Of a stretch of 64,000 nt of DNA, positions 1 through 9,283 are shown piece by piece. The position numbers and the translations under genes are program-made. Under the pieces are notes generated by a model. It saw only the letters and a list, made by a program, of their open reading frames with translations, was not told the origin of the DNA and searched no databases. Within the stretch, counting starts at the first letter, position 1; each line of letters begins with the position of its first letter. Source of the DNA: Chitinophaga sedimenti (GTDB lineage Bacteria > Bacteroidota > Bacteroidia > Chitinophagales > Chitinophagaceae); the NCBI RefSeq assembly GCF_023156195.1, contig NZ_JAKUKA010000001.1, positions 5,642,001 through 5,706,000 of the forward strand, in the 5' to 3' direction.

Positions 1-207
1 ATAAAACCCTGCTTTCTCCCCAATTTTGGTATTGAGGGTATATTTCATGCGGGTGTGGTCGTGTTGCTCTCGTACAATAATTTGAGGCTCGGTAATGCCC
101 GCTGCTACTTGTTCACGCAGCTGTTTGGCCGCGTCGGTGCGATCGAAGCCGGCGTACTTATATGCCTTTTCCAAATATTGCAGTATACTATCGGTGTAAT
201 TTTCCAT
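1..207 (-). CDS. hypothetical ICE protein, N-terminal part only
   Basis: An open frame starts with ATG at 205-207 and runs off the left edge of the window, so only the first 69 residues are visible. The start reads MENYTDSILQYLEKAYKY and is followed by a charged, helical stretch. It lies downstream of the traN-side genes on the same strand, so it is probably one of the last genes of the transfer operon or the first gene of the next ICE block. I do not recognise the family from this fragment, and the rest lies outside the window. Confidence 0.55.
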   Translation of the reverse strand, partial: MENYTDSILQYLEKAYKYAGFDRTDAAKQLREQVAAGITEPQIIVREQHDHTRMKYTLNTKIGEKAGFY

Positions 208-311
208 GATGTAAAAGTTTTCTGGTGAATTAATGCCTGCGGGAAAGGTTACGGTCTCCCGGGTCAGGAAGTCTGGTATTGGTTCTTGGCGCTTCTGGCT
301 GAATAGATCCG

Positions 312-1043
312 TTAGTCAGGTCTATATGCCGGGATTGTGTTGGTGGGAGTTGCTGATGTCCCTGGTTGATTAGGCGGTATCCCTTGTTGCTGCTGGTTGT
401 TGGACTGCTGGTTAGCATTGGTAGGGGTACTGCCTTGTGACTGGTTGTTTGATAGGCTCGGATCGGTGGATTGCTTTCGGTTCTGGCTCTGTCCAGTACC
501 TATTTGTTGCTGGGTTCCTGGAGGCACTTTGGGGATAAGGCTGTCGCTTCCAGGAGTGGGAGCGGTGACCATATCATAACCTTTGTGCAGCACGTTGCCG
601 GCAGTTACTAAGACCATCCCCGTCACAGCGCTTGCTAATCGGATCACAGCAATGGGCAGTTTAAAAATTAACGGCATGCCTTCCATTGCGCCTCTCAGGG
701 TGTCATTAAGGTCCTTGTTCAGAAATTTTCCCACGGATTGTGGTGCTTTGTATACTGACTTTCCAGCTATTTCGGCAGCTCCTTTTAACACTTTACGACC
801 AATGCCCAGATCATCGTATGCTTTCTGATATTTCCTTCTGTCCACCTCCATCAGGTACAATGTGGCCTGTTCGCCTTTATTGAGCGTTGCAGGATTGAAA
901 CTGTTGAGGACCTCATCGTACTGGCTGACAAGGTTCTTGAGGTATTTGCGATCTTTAACAATCTGCGGATTATGTAAAGTGTTCTGATAGTGGCGCAAGG
1001 CTATTGCGTCCAGTTCCAATTTGACTTTGTTTGTATGATCCAT
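312..1043 (-). CDS. ICE tail-operon protein with one hydrophobic segment and a Q/N/P-rich C-terminus
   Basis: This 243-residue frame follows traN by about 50 bp on the same strand and is probably cotranscribed with it. The first 110 residues are charged and helical. A hydrophobic segment (around residues 122-150) follows, and the last 75 residues are low-complexity and rich in Gln, Asn, Pro, Ser and Thr (runs such as NQQSNNQQQQ). There is no signal peptide, so the protein is probably cytoplasmic or membrane-associated, with a disordered tail. I do not recognise a named family. Its position after traN suggests an accessory transfer role, but that is inference from location only. Confidence 0.7.
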   Translation of the reverse strand: MDHTNKVKLELDAIALRHYQNTLHNPQIVKDRKYLKNLVSQYDEVLNSFNPATLNKGEQATLYLMEVDRRKYQKAYDDLGIGRKVLKGAAEIAGKSVYKAPQSVGKFLNKDLNDTLRGAMEGMPLIFKLPIAVIRLASAVTGMVLVTAGNVLHKGYDMVTAPTPGSDSLIPKVPPGTQQQIGTGQSQNRKQSTDPSLSNNQSQGSTPTNANQQSNNQQQQGIPPNQPGTSATPTNTIPAYRPD

Positions 1044-1090
1044 GATTAGATTGTTTAATAGTTCAATTATCAGCCAGGGTAGATGTGGGC

Positions 1091-1974
1091 CTATCTGGCC
1101 AGCAGCAGGGGACGTGCTTTGAGGATGTCAGTTCCTTTGATCTTAAGGCTCATGTGGCGGTCGCCATTTTTCTCAAATAGCTCGATCATGAAATATTTGC
1201 TGTCTGAGATGGTGAACTTTTCAAAAGCAAATACAATGGGAATGGCGCCGGATAATTCCTTTACTCCAAGGCCTGGTTGTACGTTGGTCTGCAGAGGCGT
1301 GATTTCTTTTTCCAGTCGGGAAGTACGTTTGGATTGGCGGCGATCGCGCTGATAGCAACGGGCAAAGTCCACCTCGTAAGCTACCGGGGAGTCGTTGGTT
1401 ACTTCCAGTTTAAAGAACAGGACACCGTCTGAAAGAAATACGCCCCGGTTACGCAGTTGCATGCCGCCAGCCTTTTTGCTTGCAGGCTTGCGGCGCAGCG
1501 GTTTGAGACTGGCTACGTGGTTCAGACCGGCGGTGATTGTGGCCTCGTTGAGCCTGCGTACGGTAAAGTGGACGCCATCGCTGGCAGCTCGTTCGCTCAG
1601 ATCGGTAAAGTCCGGAAGTCGTCTTTGGTGATGGCATCGAAGTATACATCGAACCGGTACACCCGACCATCGGTGGTAAAAACAGTCAGGTTGGTGGAGA
1701 TGGCGGAATCCTGTGCGGCTTTTACTTTCAGGACATTGTTAACACCATCGGCGGTTTTGGCAAGTATCCAGTTATTGCCCCTGTCAACGCCGTTGGCACA
1801 GATGGGGGCTGCAAAGACGATCACCGTGGTGCGCTGCGTGGAAATGGGCAGGCGGGTGGTGATGATCTGGCTGGCGTTGGTGGTCAGCGGAGCCTGGCTT
1901 CTGGCGGGTGTGACAATGGTGAGGCTTAAAAATATAGTAGCAAGTGTGCAGGAAAAAAGTATGTTGCGATTCAT
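1091..1974 (-). CDS. traN: conjugative transposon protein TraN (VirB9-like), frameshifted
   Basis: TraN is the Bacteroidetes outer-membrane-side component of the type IV secretion core, usually compared with VirB9. The frame begins at ATG 1972-1974 with a Sec signal peptide (MNRNILFSCTLATIFLSLTI). It continues through a beta-rich domain with a VYRFDVYFDAITKDDF segment, then breaks near 1605. One extra T in the short T-run of ACTTTACC would join it to the downstream frame (TDLSERAASDG ... ending KARPLLLAR). The repaired length is about 294 aa, as expected for TraN. It sits directly after traM, 35 bp away. The break is probably a homopolymer indel, but a real mutation cannot be excluded. Confidence 0.85.
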
Positions 1975-2009
1975 GATTAATTGGCTTTTGAAGAATTGAT
2001 AATTGTCGG

Positions 2010-3331
2010 CTATTTGCCGTCGTTAGCGTCTTTGAGCAGAATGGGGTAATCTGATTTGATGGTGACCTTGACCAGGCGAATTTTTTTGTCAACAGGCTCT
2101 TGGCTGTTTCAAGTCCGACAGCGGTGGCCTGTGCGGTCAGCGACGGGTCCATTGTAGCCAGTCCGATAGATTGAATGGCCTGGTTGGTGCCCTGCTTGGC
2201 CGCATCGCGGGTCATGGATCCGGGAATTCTGATACCCGGAAGTCCATCCAGTCCGTATGCGGTAAGTGATACCGGATAGATCGTTTGTTGATATCGCACC
2301 GTGGTGAATGCGACCTGCAGGCGTTCGCCGCTAAGGCTAACGTTGCCAAACACGAAGGTGCCTTTAGGAATAAGTTTGTCCCGGATGTAGATGTCCTGCT
2401 CGATACGAACTTTGATAGTGGCCCCGCTGACAAGTATCTGGTCATCGTGGACAACAGCGGCTATGGTGGGACTGAGGTCAGGATCGTCTGCCGATCCGGT
2501 TGACAGGTCAAAGAATCCATCGGAAGCATTCGGTTTTGTCCGGACTGGCAGGGCGGTGCTGTTTTTGGAACCCAGTACGGGCTCTATGATCAATGCATCT
2601 GTCTTAGGGGCTACGCGCAGTCCCTTTTTGGCATTCAGTGTCTGCTTTTCATCCAGTCGTTCCCGGACTCTTTCGGGGTGTTGTATGTCCAGAATTTTAT
2701 CCAGCATGCCGCTCATGTGGGTGAGTTCCTGGCTGGCGGCGCCGTCGCCGCTTACTGAGGCTTGTTTGACTGCTGCCATAGCGGATTCCAGATCGGCAAA
2801 TACCTGTTGGTCAGGGGCAGGTGCCTCAGTGCGGTTATTGAGGGCGCGGTCGGATGTTTCCTCCGAATCTTTGAGTGCTCTCTGGAGGGCGGTAAGTTTG
2901 GTCTCCAGTTCATCGACAGGTGGTTTAGAGCGTGACGAACGGATTTTGGTACTGTGCGGTGTTGGCTTATTGGAGAACGGCTCTGCTACCGCGCCGTCCA
3001 CCTGGTCTTCCGTGGCCGGTTCGTCGGTATCGAAATTGAACTGGTTGTCATCGAACAGGTTCATTCTTTTACGTTGCTTGAGCAGCGTAGCGGAATCCTT
3101 GTCATCCTGTTTGTACAGGCTGAGTTTATCGGGTGTTTTGTTTGATAGTTGCGGGCTGGGCAAAAAAGCGTTGAGCCCTTTGCGTTGTTCGGTGGAGGTT
3201 TGTGCATTGGCATTCTTGCCACCTCCCAGCAGGTAAAAAAACAAAGCAAGGAACGGCACGGCAGCTGTTCCCATGACCAGATGAATGGTCAGTCGCTTTT
3301 TGGGATCGATCGCTGGCTTATTCATTTTCAT
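2010..3331 (-). CDS. traM: conjugative transposon protein TraM (VirB10-like), frameshifted near C-terminus
   Basis: TraM spans the periplasm and links the inner-membrane complex to the outer membrane, in the role of VirB10. It has an N-terminal cytoplasmic tip, one membrane segment (about residues 15-35, VMGTAAVPFLALFFYLLGG), a long Pro/Ser/Glu-rich coiled linker with a KRMNLFDDNQF segment, and a C-terminal beta domain (VLVSGATIKVRIEQDIY-like, then KGTFVFGNVSL). The frame breaks in an A7 run at about 2082-2088. One more A gives the natural ending ...KKIRLVKVTIKSDYPILLKD and a stop at 2010-2012, about 440 aa. Without the repair the frame runs on to 1784 through nonsense sequence overlapping traN. 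Its start overlaps the traL end. Confidence 0.9.
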
Positions 3332-3815
3332 TTACGTTTAATGGTGATAAATCGTAGGGCTGCGCCTGTGGGAAAATGGCGCGCTCGGCGGTGTAGATCG
3401 AGTCCAGAAGTCCTGGCCGTAGCTGTATGTCGGCTCGTATTCTGGCTCTGCCCTCCTGTGTGGATAGGAGGTGGTTAAGGTTTTTGCGGAATGCGACAAA
3501 GACCGCCGAGTCCTGGTGGTTATAAGGGATCGGGTCTGCACTCCATTTTCTGGGCAATACAACATGGGTTTTGTTCGGACGGGTGTGCCCTGTTTTGGGC
3601 CATTTCACAAAGAGGCTGGTGATAATAAAGAGCCCTGATATCACCAGCAGGCCAAACAAAAATTGGTACTGTTGTTTTTTTGTCCAATGAGCCGTTTTGT
3701 TGTTCAGGCGCAGTGCCAGTCGTTGTTGCCGGTCTTTGATGGCATCAAGAAATTTGGACAATGCGGGCCTTAGTTCCCTTTGCTGTTCCGGTTTTTTGTT
3801 TTTACGTTTCCACAT
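3318..3815 (-). CDS. traL: TraL-like conjugal transfer membrane protein
   Basis: This 165-residue protein lies between traK and traM, where TraL sits in CTnDOT-type transfer operons. It is basic at the N-terminus, has a single membrane segment (about residues 51-70, YQFLFGLLVISGLFIITSLF), and a periplasmic part of about 95 residues. Its end overlaps the traM start by 14 bp, which implies translational coupling. It is longer than the roughly 100 aa of classical TraL, so the name rests on position and topology rather than on a motif. It probably belongs to the inner-membrane part of the secretion channel. Confidence 0.65.
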   Translation of the reverse strand: MWKRKNKKPEQQRELRPALSKFLDAIKDRQQRLALRLNNKTAHWTKKQQYQFLFGLLVISGLFIITSLFVKWPKTGHTRPNKTHVVLPRKWSADPIPYNHQDSAVFVAFRKNLNHLLSTQEGRARIRADIQLRPGLLDSIYTAERAIFPQAQPYDLSPLNVNENE

Positions 3816-3820
3816 GGCCG

Positions 3821-4435
3821 TTATCTTTTAGAAAGTTGCAGGTCCTCGTTCTCTATGGTTGACCAGCGTTCGATCAAAAACCCATGTGGATTGTTCTCTG
3901 TACGCTGTGTCTGGCGCAGGTAGCCCTCGGTAACAATGGAGCGAAGCAGGGTTGCGCTGGACCTGATAATGCGCTGCTTGCCATAGAATCTCCAGTAGTA
4001 GGGATAGGAGGCCGTTGATAGGCTGACCGAATCACAGGACACTTCCTGGTTTACATTACCGCGTACTATGGAGCTGTAGTAACCTTTTTCCTTGAGGTCA
4101 TCATACTGGGTTTTGGCGCTGCGGTCTGCCAGATAGTAAGCTGCGCGGATGTTATCCTCGATGGCCTTTTCATCGGGGCTGAGGGTAAAAAACAATTCAT
4201 GGAAGGTTTTTATGTGGTCTTTGGCCTCGATAGGAATGTTTTCCTTTCTGGTAGAGGAGGAGGCAACTATTATTTTGCCGTCCGCCAGGATGTAGATCCG
4301 CTCAGCGTCTTTGCTCACCACTTTTGCATACAGGAAGTGGACGTAGGCAACGTAGCAGGTACAGCAAACGGCCCACACCATTGAAACGATGCGTATGTGT
4401 TTGAAGGCGGAGTCGATGTTTTTTAGGTGTCGCAT
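3821..4435 (-). CDS. traK: conjugative transposon protein TraK (VirB8-like)
   Basis: TraK is an inner-membrane assembly factor of the transfer channel with a VirB8-like role. The 204-residue frame is intact. It has a short cytoplasmic N-terminus (MRHLKNIDSAFKHIRIVSMV), one membrane segment (about residues 16-38) and a periplasmic domain with LADGKIIVASSSTRKENIPIE and the typical family section HIKTFHELFFTLSPDEKAIE, followed by DRSAKTQYDDLKEKGYYS. It is followed after only 5 bp by the traL-like gene and lies 63 bp from traJ. No oddity is visible. Confidence 0.92.
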   Translation of the reverse strand: MRHLKNIDSAFKHIRIVSMVWAVCCTCYVAYVHFLYAKVVSKDAERIYILADGKIIVASSSTRKENIPIEAKDHIKTFHELFFTLSPDEKAIEDNIRAAYYLADRSAKTQYDDLKEKGYYSSIVRGNVNQEVSCDSVSLSTASYPYYWRFYGKQRIIRSSATLLRSIVTEGYLRQTQRTENNPHGFLIERWSTIENEDLQLSKR

Positions 4436-4498
4436 ACTGGTAATGGATAATTGCGGCCAAGGCCGCCCGGTGGTTGGGCATGCCAGGGCCTAAAGTTT

Positions 4499-5651
4499 TT
4501 AGCCGTTGAGTTTGTCTTTGAAATAGCCGCTGTTAGAGCCGGCGCCAGCTGTTCCCTGCGTGTTTCTGACATGCTGGTTGCCGAAAGCATCTGCTGCCAT
4601 GCCGGTGGAGTTGGCAAAGGAATTGGCGGTCTGGCTGGCGGTGCCGATCGTCATGTTGGTCACCTTGCTGGTGAGCATAGAGCGTTCACCGGTGTTTACC
4701 ACCATTGTGGAAAGGGATGGAATGGTAAAGTAGGCGGCAATACCGATGATCATAAAGACGATGTAGCCGATGTCGGCGGCAGTGAAGAAGGTATCCTCAT
4801 AATTTGCCAGTTGTTCCAGGTCCATTTTGAGCATGCCTTCCCGGATCTTCCCGAGCAGGGCACCGAGAATATTGGCAATGGGAAGCCACAGGTAATAATT
4901 GATATACCGGGACAACCACACGGTGAACGTATGAGTGAGGCCATCAAATACGCTTAGTGCCAGCACAAATGGCCCGAGCAGGGCGACGATCAGCAGGTTG
5001 AAGGTGCGGATGGCATTGATGCAGAGGGCGGCGGATTCATAGAGCAGTTCCAGCAAAAAGGCAATAACGCTTTTGAACCAGTACTTCAGATTGTAGTACG
5101 CTTTTTCCATTGCAAAGCTCATGGAGTTGCTCATCCAGCTTAATGGACCCTCAGATTCACCGGGATGGGTCATTTCCATCCATACGTCCCTGTCACCCAC
5201 ACCATCGTTGGAGCCAAACATTTTCCAGGCGGCGGACTCCTTGATCTGTTTGTCCCTTTCTTCCATCATTTTGGCGATGACGACGTTTTCCTCATCTACC
5301 ATCGCACGCGTTGCGGCCACCGTGGGATATAAAATTCCCTCCATCAGGTTTAGACAAAGGGGATAGGCCGTTATGACGAAGCCGATACAGAACGGCCTCA
5401 GTAGCGGGTAAAAGTCTATCGGTTCGGCCTGGGCAATGTTTTTCCATACCCTGTAGGCGATATAAAAGATGGCCGCAAATGCGGCGATCACCCGGGACGC
5501 ATTAAGCAGTTTTTCACACAGGGGCAGCATCTCGTGAAAGATCGTCCAGTATCTGGTGGAAACTCCGGATATGGCCGGGAAGTCCCCGGGCTTTAGTTAA
5601 GGTGGGCAAGAGCAGAAACACCGCTGCCGCTATTATTTTTCTGTTTCGCAT
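4499..5651 (-). CDS. traJ: conjugative transposon protein TraJ (VirB6-like), frameshifted near N-terminus
   Basis: TraJ is the polytopic inner-membrane channel protein of the Tra system, similar in role to VirB6. The main frame (4499-5530) begins at MLPLCEKLLNASRVIAAFAA and lacks the usual signal sequence. A second frame starting at ATG 5649-5651 supplies it (MRNRKIIAAAVFLLLPTLTK ... HQILDDL) and meets the first at about 5535, where removing one T from CTTT restores the continuous reading ...DDLHEMLPLC. The repaired length is about 383 aa. The segments AEPIDFYPLLRPFCIGF and the paired hydrophobic stretches around residues 205-330 are characteristic. The C-terminus is Gly/Ser/Asn-rich. Confidence 0.9.
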
Positions 5652-5703
5652 AAAAACGATGTTTTATTGCGGGCCAGATGTGAGGCAGTGTGGGGGGATG
5701 TCT

Positions 5704-6337
5704 CTACTTCAACCCGTGTAAGGTTTTAATGTTGTTGATGTCTTGTTTGTCGCCGAGGCGTTGTAGTCCTACCATGCTTTGTTGATTGTTGAACGTTCTT
5801 AGAAAATGCAATTTCTTCTCTACATCCAGGTAGATCCGGTCAATGGCCGAAATGCGTTCTGCATCGTTCATGCGAAGTGACTTAGCGGTGATGACCATCA
5901 GGAGTTCATCCAGGTTATTTAGACTGCCGTCAATTAAGTTTTTATGCACGCTGGCGATGTAGTCCAATTGATCTTCGCTGAACAGGCCCGAGCCGGAGAA
6001 TCGTTTAAAGGCGGCTTTATACTCCTTGACCATTTTTAGCTGATAGTCCACGATGTCTATGACGCGGTAGTACTTCTTGATGGCCGGGTTTACTTTCAGT
6101 AGAGCATCCGGGGAACAGGTCATGAAGGCTGAAGGTCCCGTTGGTTACCTGTTTGATCTTATTGTAACCATCACTGAGGATTTTGTAGCCGTCGTACATC
6201 TTATCTAAAATCTGGATGAGCTGATTGAGCTTCTGCAGGTTGAGGGCCAGCGTTTGGGCCTCGTGTTCCCGGGCGTGTATGGCCATAAGCGGCATCTGCA
6301 GGATCAGCACAAGCAATACGATTTTAATACGTTTCAT
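5704..6337 (-). CDS. traI: TraI-like secreted helical transfer protein, copy 1 (frameshifted)
   Basis: The protein has a signal peptide (MKRIKIVLLVLILQMPLMAI) and then long helices of the Bacteroidetes TraI type: TLALNLQKLNQLIQILDKMYDGYKIL, the TNGTFSLHD segment, and VNPAIKKYYRVIDIVDYQ. The frame breaks at about 6105 in a C4 run; one C fewer gives ...SLHDLFPDALLKVNP, and the repaired length is about 210 aa. The C-terminal part carries the recurring MNDAERISAIDRIY module that the two copies upstream also show. It lies 53 bp from traJ. The molecular role of TraI in these elements is not established; VirB5-like functions have been proposed from position. Confidence 0.8.
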
Positions 6338-6365
6338 GGTTGAACAGTATTAGCTGTGAAAGGAA

Positions 6366-7031
6366 TTAGTCAAGTCCATAGCGGGCTTTCATGGACTCGA
6401 TCTCCGCTTTTTCGAAGTGTCTTGCAGTAAGGAGTTCCGAGGCGTAAGCCTGGAACTGCTGCATGAAGACAGAGCGTGTTTTGGAAGTTTGGCTGAGTTC
6501 ATCCAGGCGGTGGAGCCTTTCATCATCGCTCATCTCCAGATCGCGGTCTGTTAGTACGGTGATGAGCTGGTCCAGGGACTGGCTCATTTTGGACCGCAGC
6601 GTTTCCATTGTGGAGACTACGAAGGTGACCTCTGCCTGATCAGCAAGGCCGGACTGTTGAAAGCGCCGGCTGAGTTTTCTGCTTTGCTGTTCTATGTAGA
6701 TATTGTCTTCCAGGAAGCTGATAACGGGAGCCGCAGATTTGAATTTGGACTTCACCAGTTTCAGCGACAGGTACAAACCATCATGCAGATTGAATTCACC
6801 ATTTTTGGCCTGGTGAATAATGTCTGTACCCTCTTTTGCGATGCGATAGCCTTTTTTAAGGAGCTCGATGTAAATCTGGTTTTCGACAATGTTTATCCCG
6901 AGGTATTCGATCTGGGTTTTTTTCTGTTTGATAAATTCCTTTAAAGTGGGACGGACCGCCTGCGTTTGGGCCCTTACAATTGTACTGCCGGCAAGTAGCA
7001 GGCATACCAAGGCCATTACACCTTTTTGCAT
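6366..7031 (-). CDS. TraI-like secreted helical transfer protein, copy 2
   Basis: An intact 221-residue frame with signal peptide MQKGVMALVCLLLAGSTIVRAQ. The mature part is helical and shares the layout of the neighbours: an N-terminal coil (FIKQKKTQIEYLGINIVENQ), a NGEFNLHDG segment, and a C-terminal MSDDERLHRLDELSQ module matching the MNDAER and MSDAER modules of copies 1 and 3. Such genes are sometimes annotated as TerB-like or as conjugal transfer protein in Bacteroidetes ICEs. It probably acts in the periplasm or at the cell surface with the transfer apparatus. Function is inferred from its place inside the tra operon. Confidence 0.75.
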   Translation of the reverse strand: MQKGVMALVCLLLAGSTIVRAQTQAVRPTLKEFIKQKKTQIEYLGINIVENQIYIELLKKGYRIAKEGTDIIHQAKNGEFNLHDGLYLSLKLVKSKFKSAAPVISFLEDNIYIEQQSRKLSRRFQQSGLADQAEVTFVVSTMETLRSKMSQSLDQLITVLTDRDLEMSDDERLHRLDELSQTSKTRSVFMQQFQAYASELLTARHFEKAEIESMKARYGLD

Positions 7032-7204
7032 AAAAATGTGTTTTACAGTGATTGGTAAAGGCCATCACACGTCTGGGCTGTTGCAAGCACTACCGGCAGT
7101 TTCGGATAAATGGAGTGGTGGTGGAACCGGTGATCCGTTTACCTGTCGGCAGTTGTGGGAGATGCGGAGGTGGGTGGTGGTTAGCTTACTTCTATACATT
7201 GTCA

Positions 7205-7651
7205 TCAGCGGCTACCAGGGCTACGGACCTGGGAAACGCCGTTTCCCTTTAGCCAATCCTTGATGATATTGGGTTTGGGGAATTGGCTGATCATCATCTG
7301 GGCGCCTAACAATCTGCTGTTGATTTCCGGGCGATAGGTTCTGGCTACCGCCAGATTTTTCTGATGCAGGGTGACCTTATTGATTTTGATGCCGTTGTCA
7401 GCATCGTAAGAAATTTCCATACGCATCATAATGTAGTTGCTCTGGCTTTTATGTTGCAAATAGCTGTTGAGCTGCAATTTGGTCTTGGCGCCACCGGGCG
7501 GATATAGCCGGAAATATTTGTACAGTCCGAGCCGGAGGAAGTCATCGATCACATGGCCGCTGGCATCACTGATGACAAACCGATTATGGTAGCCCTTATG
7601 CTGCATTAGTCGGCAGAAGTCTTTTAAGTGGGTGTCTATTGTTGTGTCCAT
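7205..7651 (-). CDS. hypothetical protein within tra operon
   Basis: A 148-residue frame lies between TraI-like copies 2 and 3. I chose the ATG at 7651 (MDTTIDTHLKDFCRLMQHKGY); an alternative in-frame start four codons earlier is possible. There is no signal peptide or membrane segment. It contains an HVIDDFLRLGLYKYFRLYP segment and a short C-terminal LLGAQMMISQFPKP segment, and looks like a small cytoplasmic alpha/beta protein. I recognise no family. About 170 bp between it and copy 2 hold no gene that I can see. Confidence 0.6.
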   Translation of the reverse strand: MDTTIDTHLKDFCRLMQHKGYHNRFVISDASGHVIDDFLRLGLYKYFRLYPPGGAKTKLQLNSYLQHKSQSNYIMMRMEISYDADNGIKINKVTLHQKNLAVARTYRPEINSRLLGAQMMISQFPKPNIIKDWLKGNGVSQVRSPGSR

Positions 7652-7676
7652 GATTACAAACAATTCGCAAAAGTTA

Positions 7677-8356
7677 TTATTGGGTTATACCGTAATAGGC
7701 ACGCAGCCTGGCGAGTTCCTGTCCGTCCCTGGCCTTCTGAAGCCTGATCGACAGGTTCTGGTCTGTAAATGTCCGCAGGGCGGCCAGGTTATGTTTTACG
7801 GCGCCGGCTACTTCATCTATGACTTTAAGGCGTTCTGCATCACTCATCTGGGTGGTAAAGGAGTTGATGACAAGACTGAGCTGCTCGACGTTTTTGATGG
7901 ATTTGTCCAGAATGCCAGCATAGACTTCGGCCATCGATTGAAGCTGGGAGGCACTAAACCACTGATCGTCCTGAAACAGTTTCATTGCTCGTTTATATTC
8001 CTGTACGATCTGTAGCTGGTCCTCCACGATGCTTTTGGTCTTTTTAAAGGTGGAGATCAGCGACTTGATTTTCCAGAGCTCATCGTAGTAATCGGCAAAC
8101 AGTTTACGTTGTTTCTCCGTCCATTCAAAGATTTCATCAAGTTTGAGTTTGGCCATTACGTTTTCAATGCCTTTCTGTATGTTCTGCAGGCGCATGGTTA
8201 CGTTCTGCAGGCGTTGCACGGCCAGATCAAATGCTTTCAGTACTTTTTTACCGCCTCTTTGATGATGATGGTGATCGGGTCTCCCGCTCGTGCTGCCGGG
8301 ACACAGGTGCAGGTAAGCGCCAGTGTCAGCATCATACAATACATTATCTTTTTCAT
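7677..8356 (-). CDS. TraI-like secreted helical transfer protein, copy 3 (frameshifted)
   Basis: The signal peptide lies in a different frame from the body. Translation from ATG 8354-8356 gives MKKIMYCMMLTLALTCTC...AARAGDPITIIIKEAVKK and hits a stop. One more A in the A6 run at 8244-8249 joins it to LKAFDLAVQRLQNVTMRLQNIQKG and the rest, 226 aa in all. The body is strongly helical with heptad-like spacing, then IVEDQLQIVQEYKRAMKL, and the module MSDAERLKVIDEVAGA. The layout of DQLQIVQEYKRA matches DYQLKMVKEYKAA in copy 1, so the copies are related. Its 3' end is 26 bp before the next gene. Confidence 0.78.
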
Positions 8357-8415
8357 GACATCGCTTTTAATGGAATTAAAAGCGCCGCCCCCTGCTTACA
8401 GCGTTGTGTTAAATG

Positions 8416-8769
8416 TTACCGTTTAATTTTGCGATAGGTATTTTCATTATAGATGACCTTCCGCTGTCTTGGTTGGTGTTGTATGGGAGTCTTGTTGTTA
8501 TCCAGAGCGAGTGTGGAATCTTTCTGGTTGTAGTTGCCGTTGTGGTGGCGATAAATGGTGGTGTCGCCGAATTTTTTGGTCCAGACATCATACTTTCGGT
8601 CCACTTTGTATTCCCCACGTTTTCCATCCGGGTTTCTTTTGATGGTCAGGGTGTCCTGAAACTTTATAATGTCACCATTTAATTGGTAGACATAAGTGCC
8701 GGCAAGTTTTTGCTGACCTTTACAGGCGGCTACCAGGGCCACAAGGGCTGGCACGACAAACTTTTTCAT
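8416..8769 (-). CDS. small lipoprotein A of the tra operon
   Basis: A 117-residue frame with a lipoprotein signal: the stretch MKKFVVPALVALVAAC ends in a lipobox (VAAC, Cys at residue 16). The mature part is short and beta-rich (GTYVYQLNGDIIKFQDTLTI, then GEYKVDRKYDVWTKKFGDTT) and ends in IYNENTYRKIKR. It is followed in the operon by copy 3 of the TraI-like proteins and preceded by a second small lipoprotein with a similar ending (VIYNKGDK). A small lipoprotein in a type IV secretion operon suggests a VirB7-like anchor or a surface-exclusion protein. This is inference from size and place; no family motif is recognised. Confidence 0.72.
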   Translation of the reverse strand: MKKFVVPALVALVAACKGQQKLAGTYVYQLNGDIIKFQDTLTIKRNPDGKRGEYKVDRKYDVWTKKFGDTTIYRHHNGNYNQKDSTLALDNNKTPIQHQPRQRKVIYNENTYRKIKR

Positions 8770-8858
8770 GCGTTGCGGTTTTTAAATTGATAATTGGATG
8801 GCAGGGGATGCTCTCCTGCGTCCGGCGCGCCCCGAATGTAGCGGCGCCGGATATTGAG

Positions 8859-9215
8859 CTACTGTTCCCTGGTGTAGGTGAATTTGCCATACTGCAGGGA
8901 TTTGTCCCCTTTGTTGTAGATGACTGGGAGTTCCTTCTGGCTGCTTTTAATGCCGGAGGTGTTAGGATCGAACTGCCCCTTCCATTCTTCAACAACAAGG
9001 CTGTCAGACCCTTCGTCGATGGAGTAGATGATTTGTGCACGGCGCCTGATGTTATACCAGGAGGCGTCCATGTTGGGAACATTGGCTACGATGATGGTAT
9101 CGTAGGTGGCAGAAACCTTTCCGGTATGCTGGTGGGTGTAAATGCCGGAAATACTGTCGTGCTGCGAACAGCTGGCAAGGGCCAGCAAAACGATAAATGG
9201 AAGGATCTTAAGCAT
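8859..9215 (-). CDS. small lipoprotein B of the tra operon
   Basis: A 118-residue frame with the lipoprotein signal MLKILPFIVLLALASC (lipobox LASC, Cys at residue 16). The mature chain (SQHDSISGIYTHQHTGKV, then YDTIIVANVPN and PVIYNKGDKSLQYGKFTY) has the same overall plan as lipoprotein A downstream: a GxY start strand, a DT strand, and a (K/P)VIYN strand near the end. The two may be diverged duplicates. It lies directly after traG, 68 bp away. Its role in transfer is unknown. Confidence 0.72.
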   Translation of the reverse strand: MLKILPFIVLLALASCSQHDSISGIYTHQHTGKVSATYDTIIVANVPNMDASWYNIRRRAQIIYSIDEGSDSLVVEEWKGQFDPNTSGIKSSQKELPVIYNKGDKSLQYGKFTYTREQ

Positions 9216-9283
9216 TGGTTATCGATTTTAGTCATAGTTTATATGCAATACACATTCTGGATCCGTTTGCCGGACCAGTTGGG

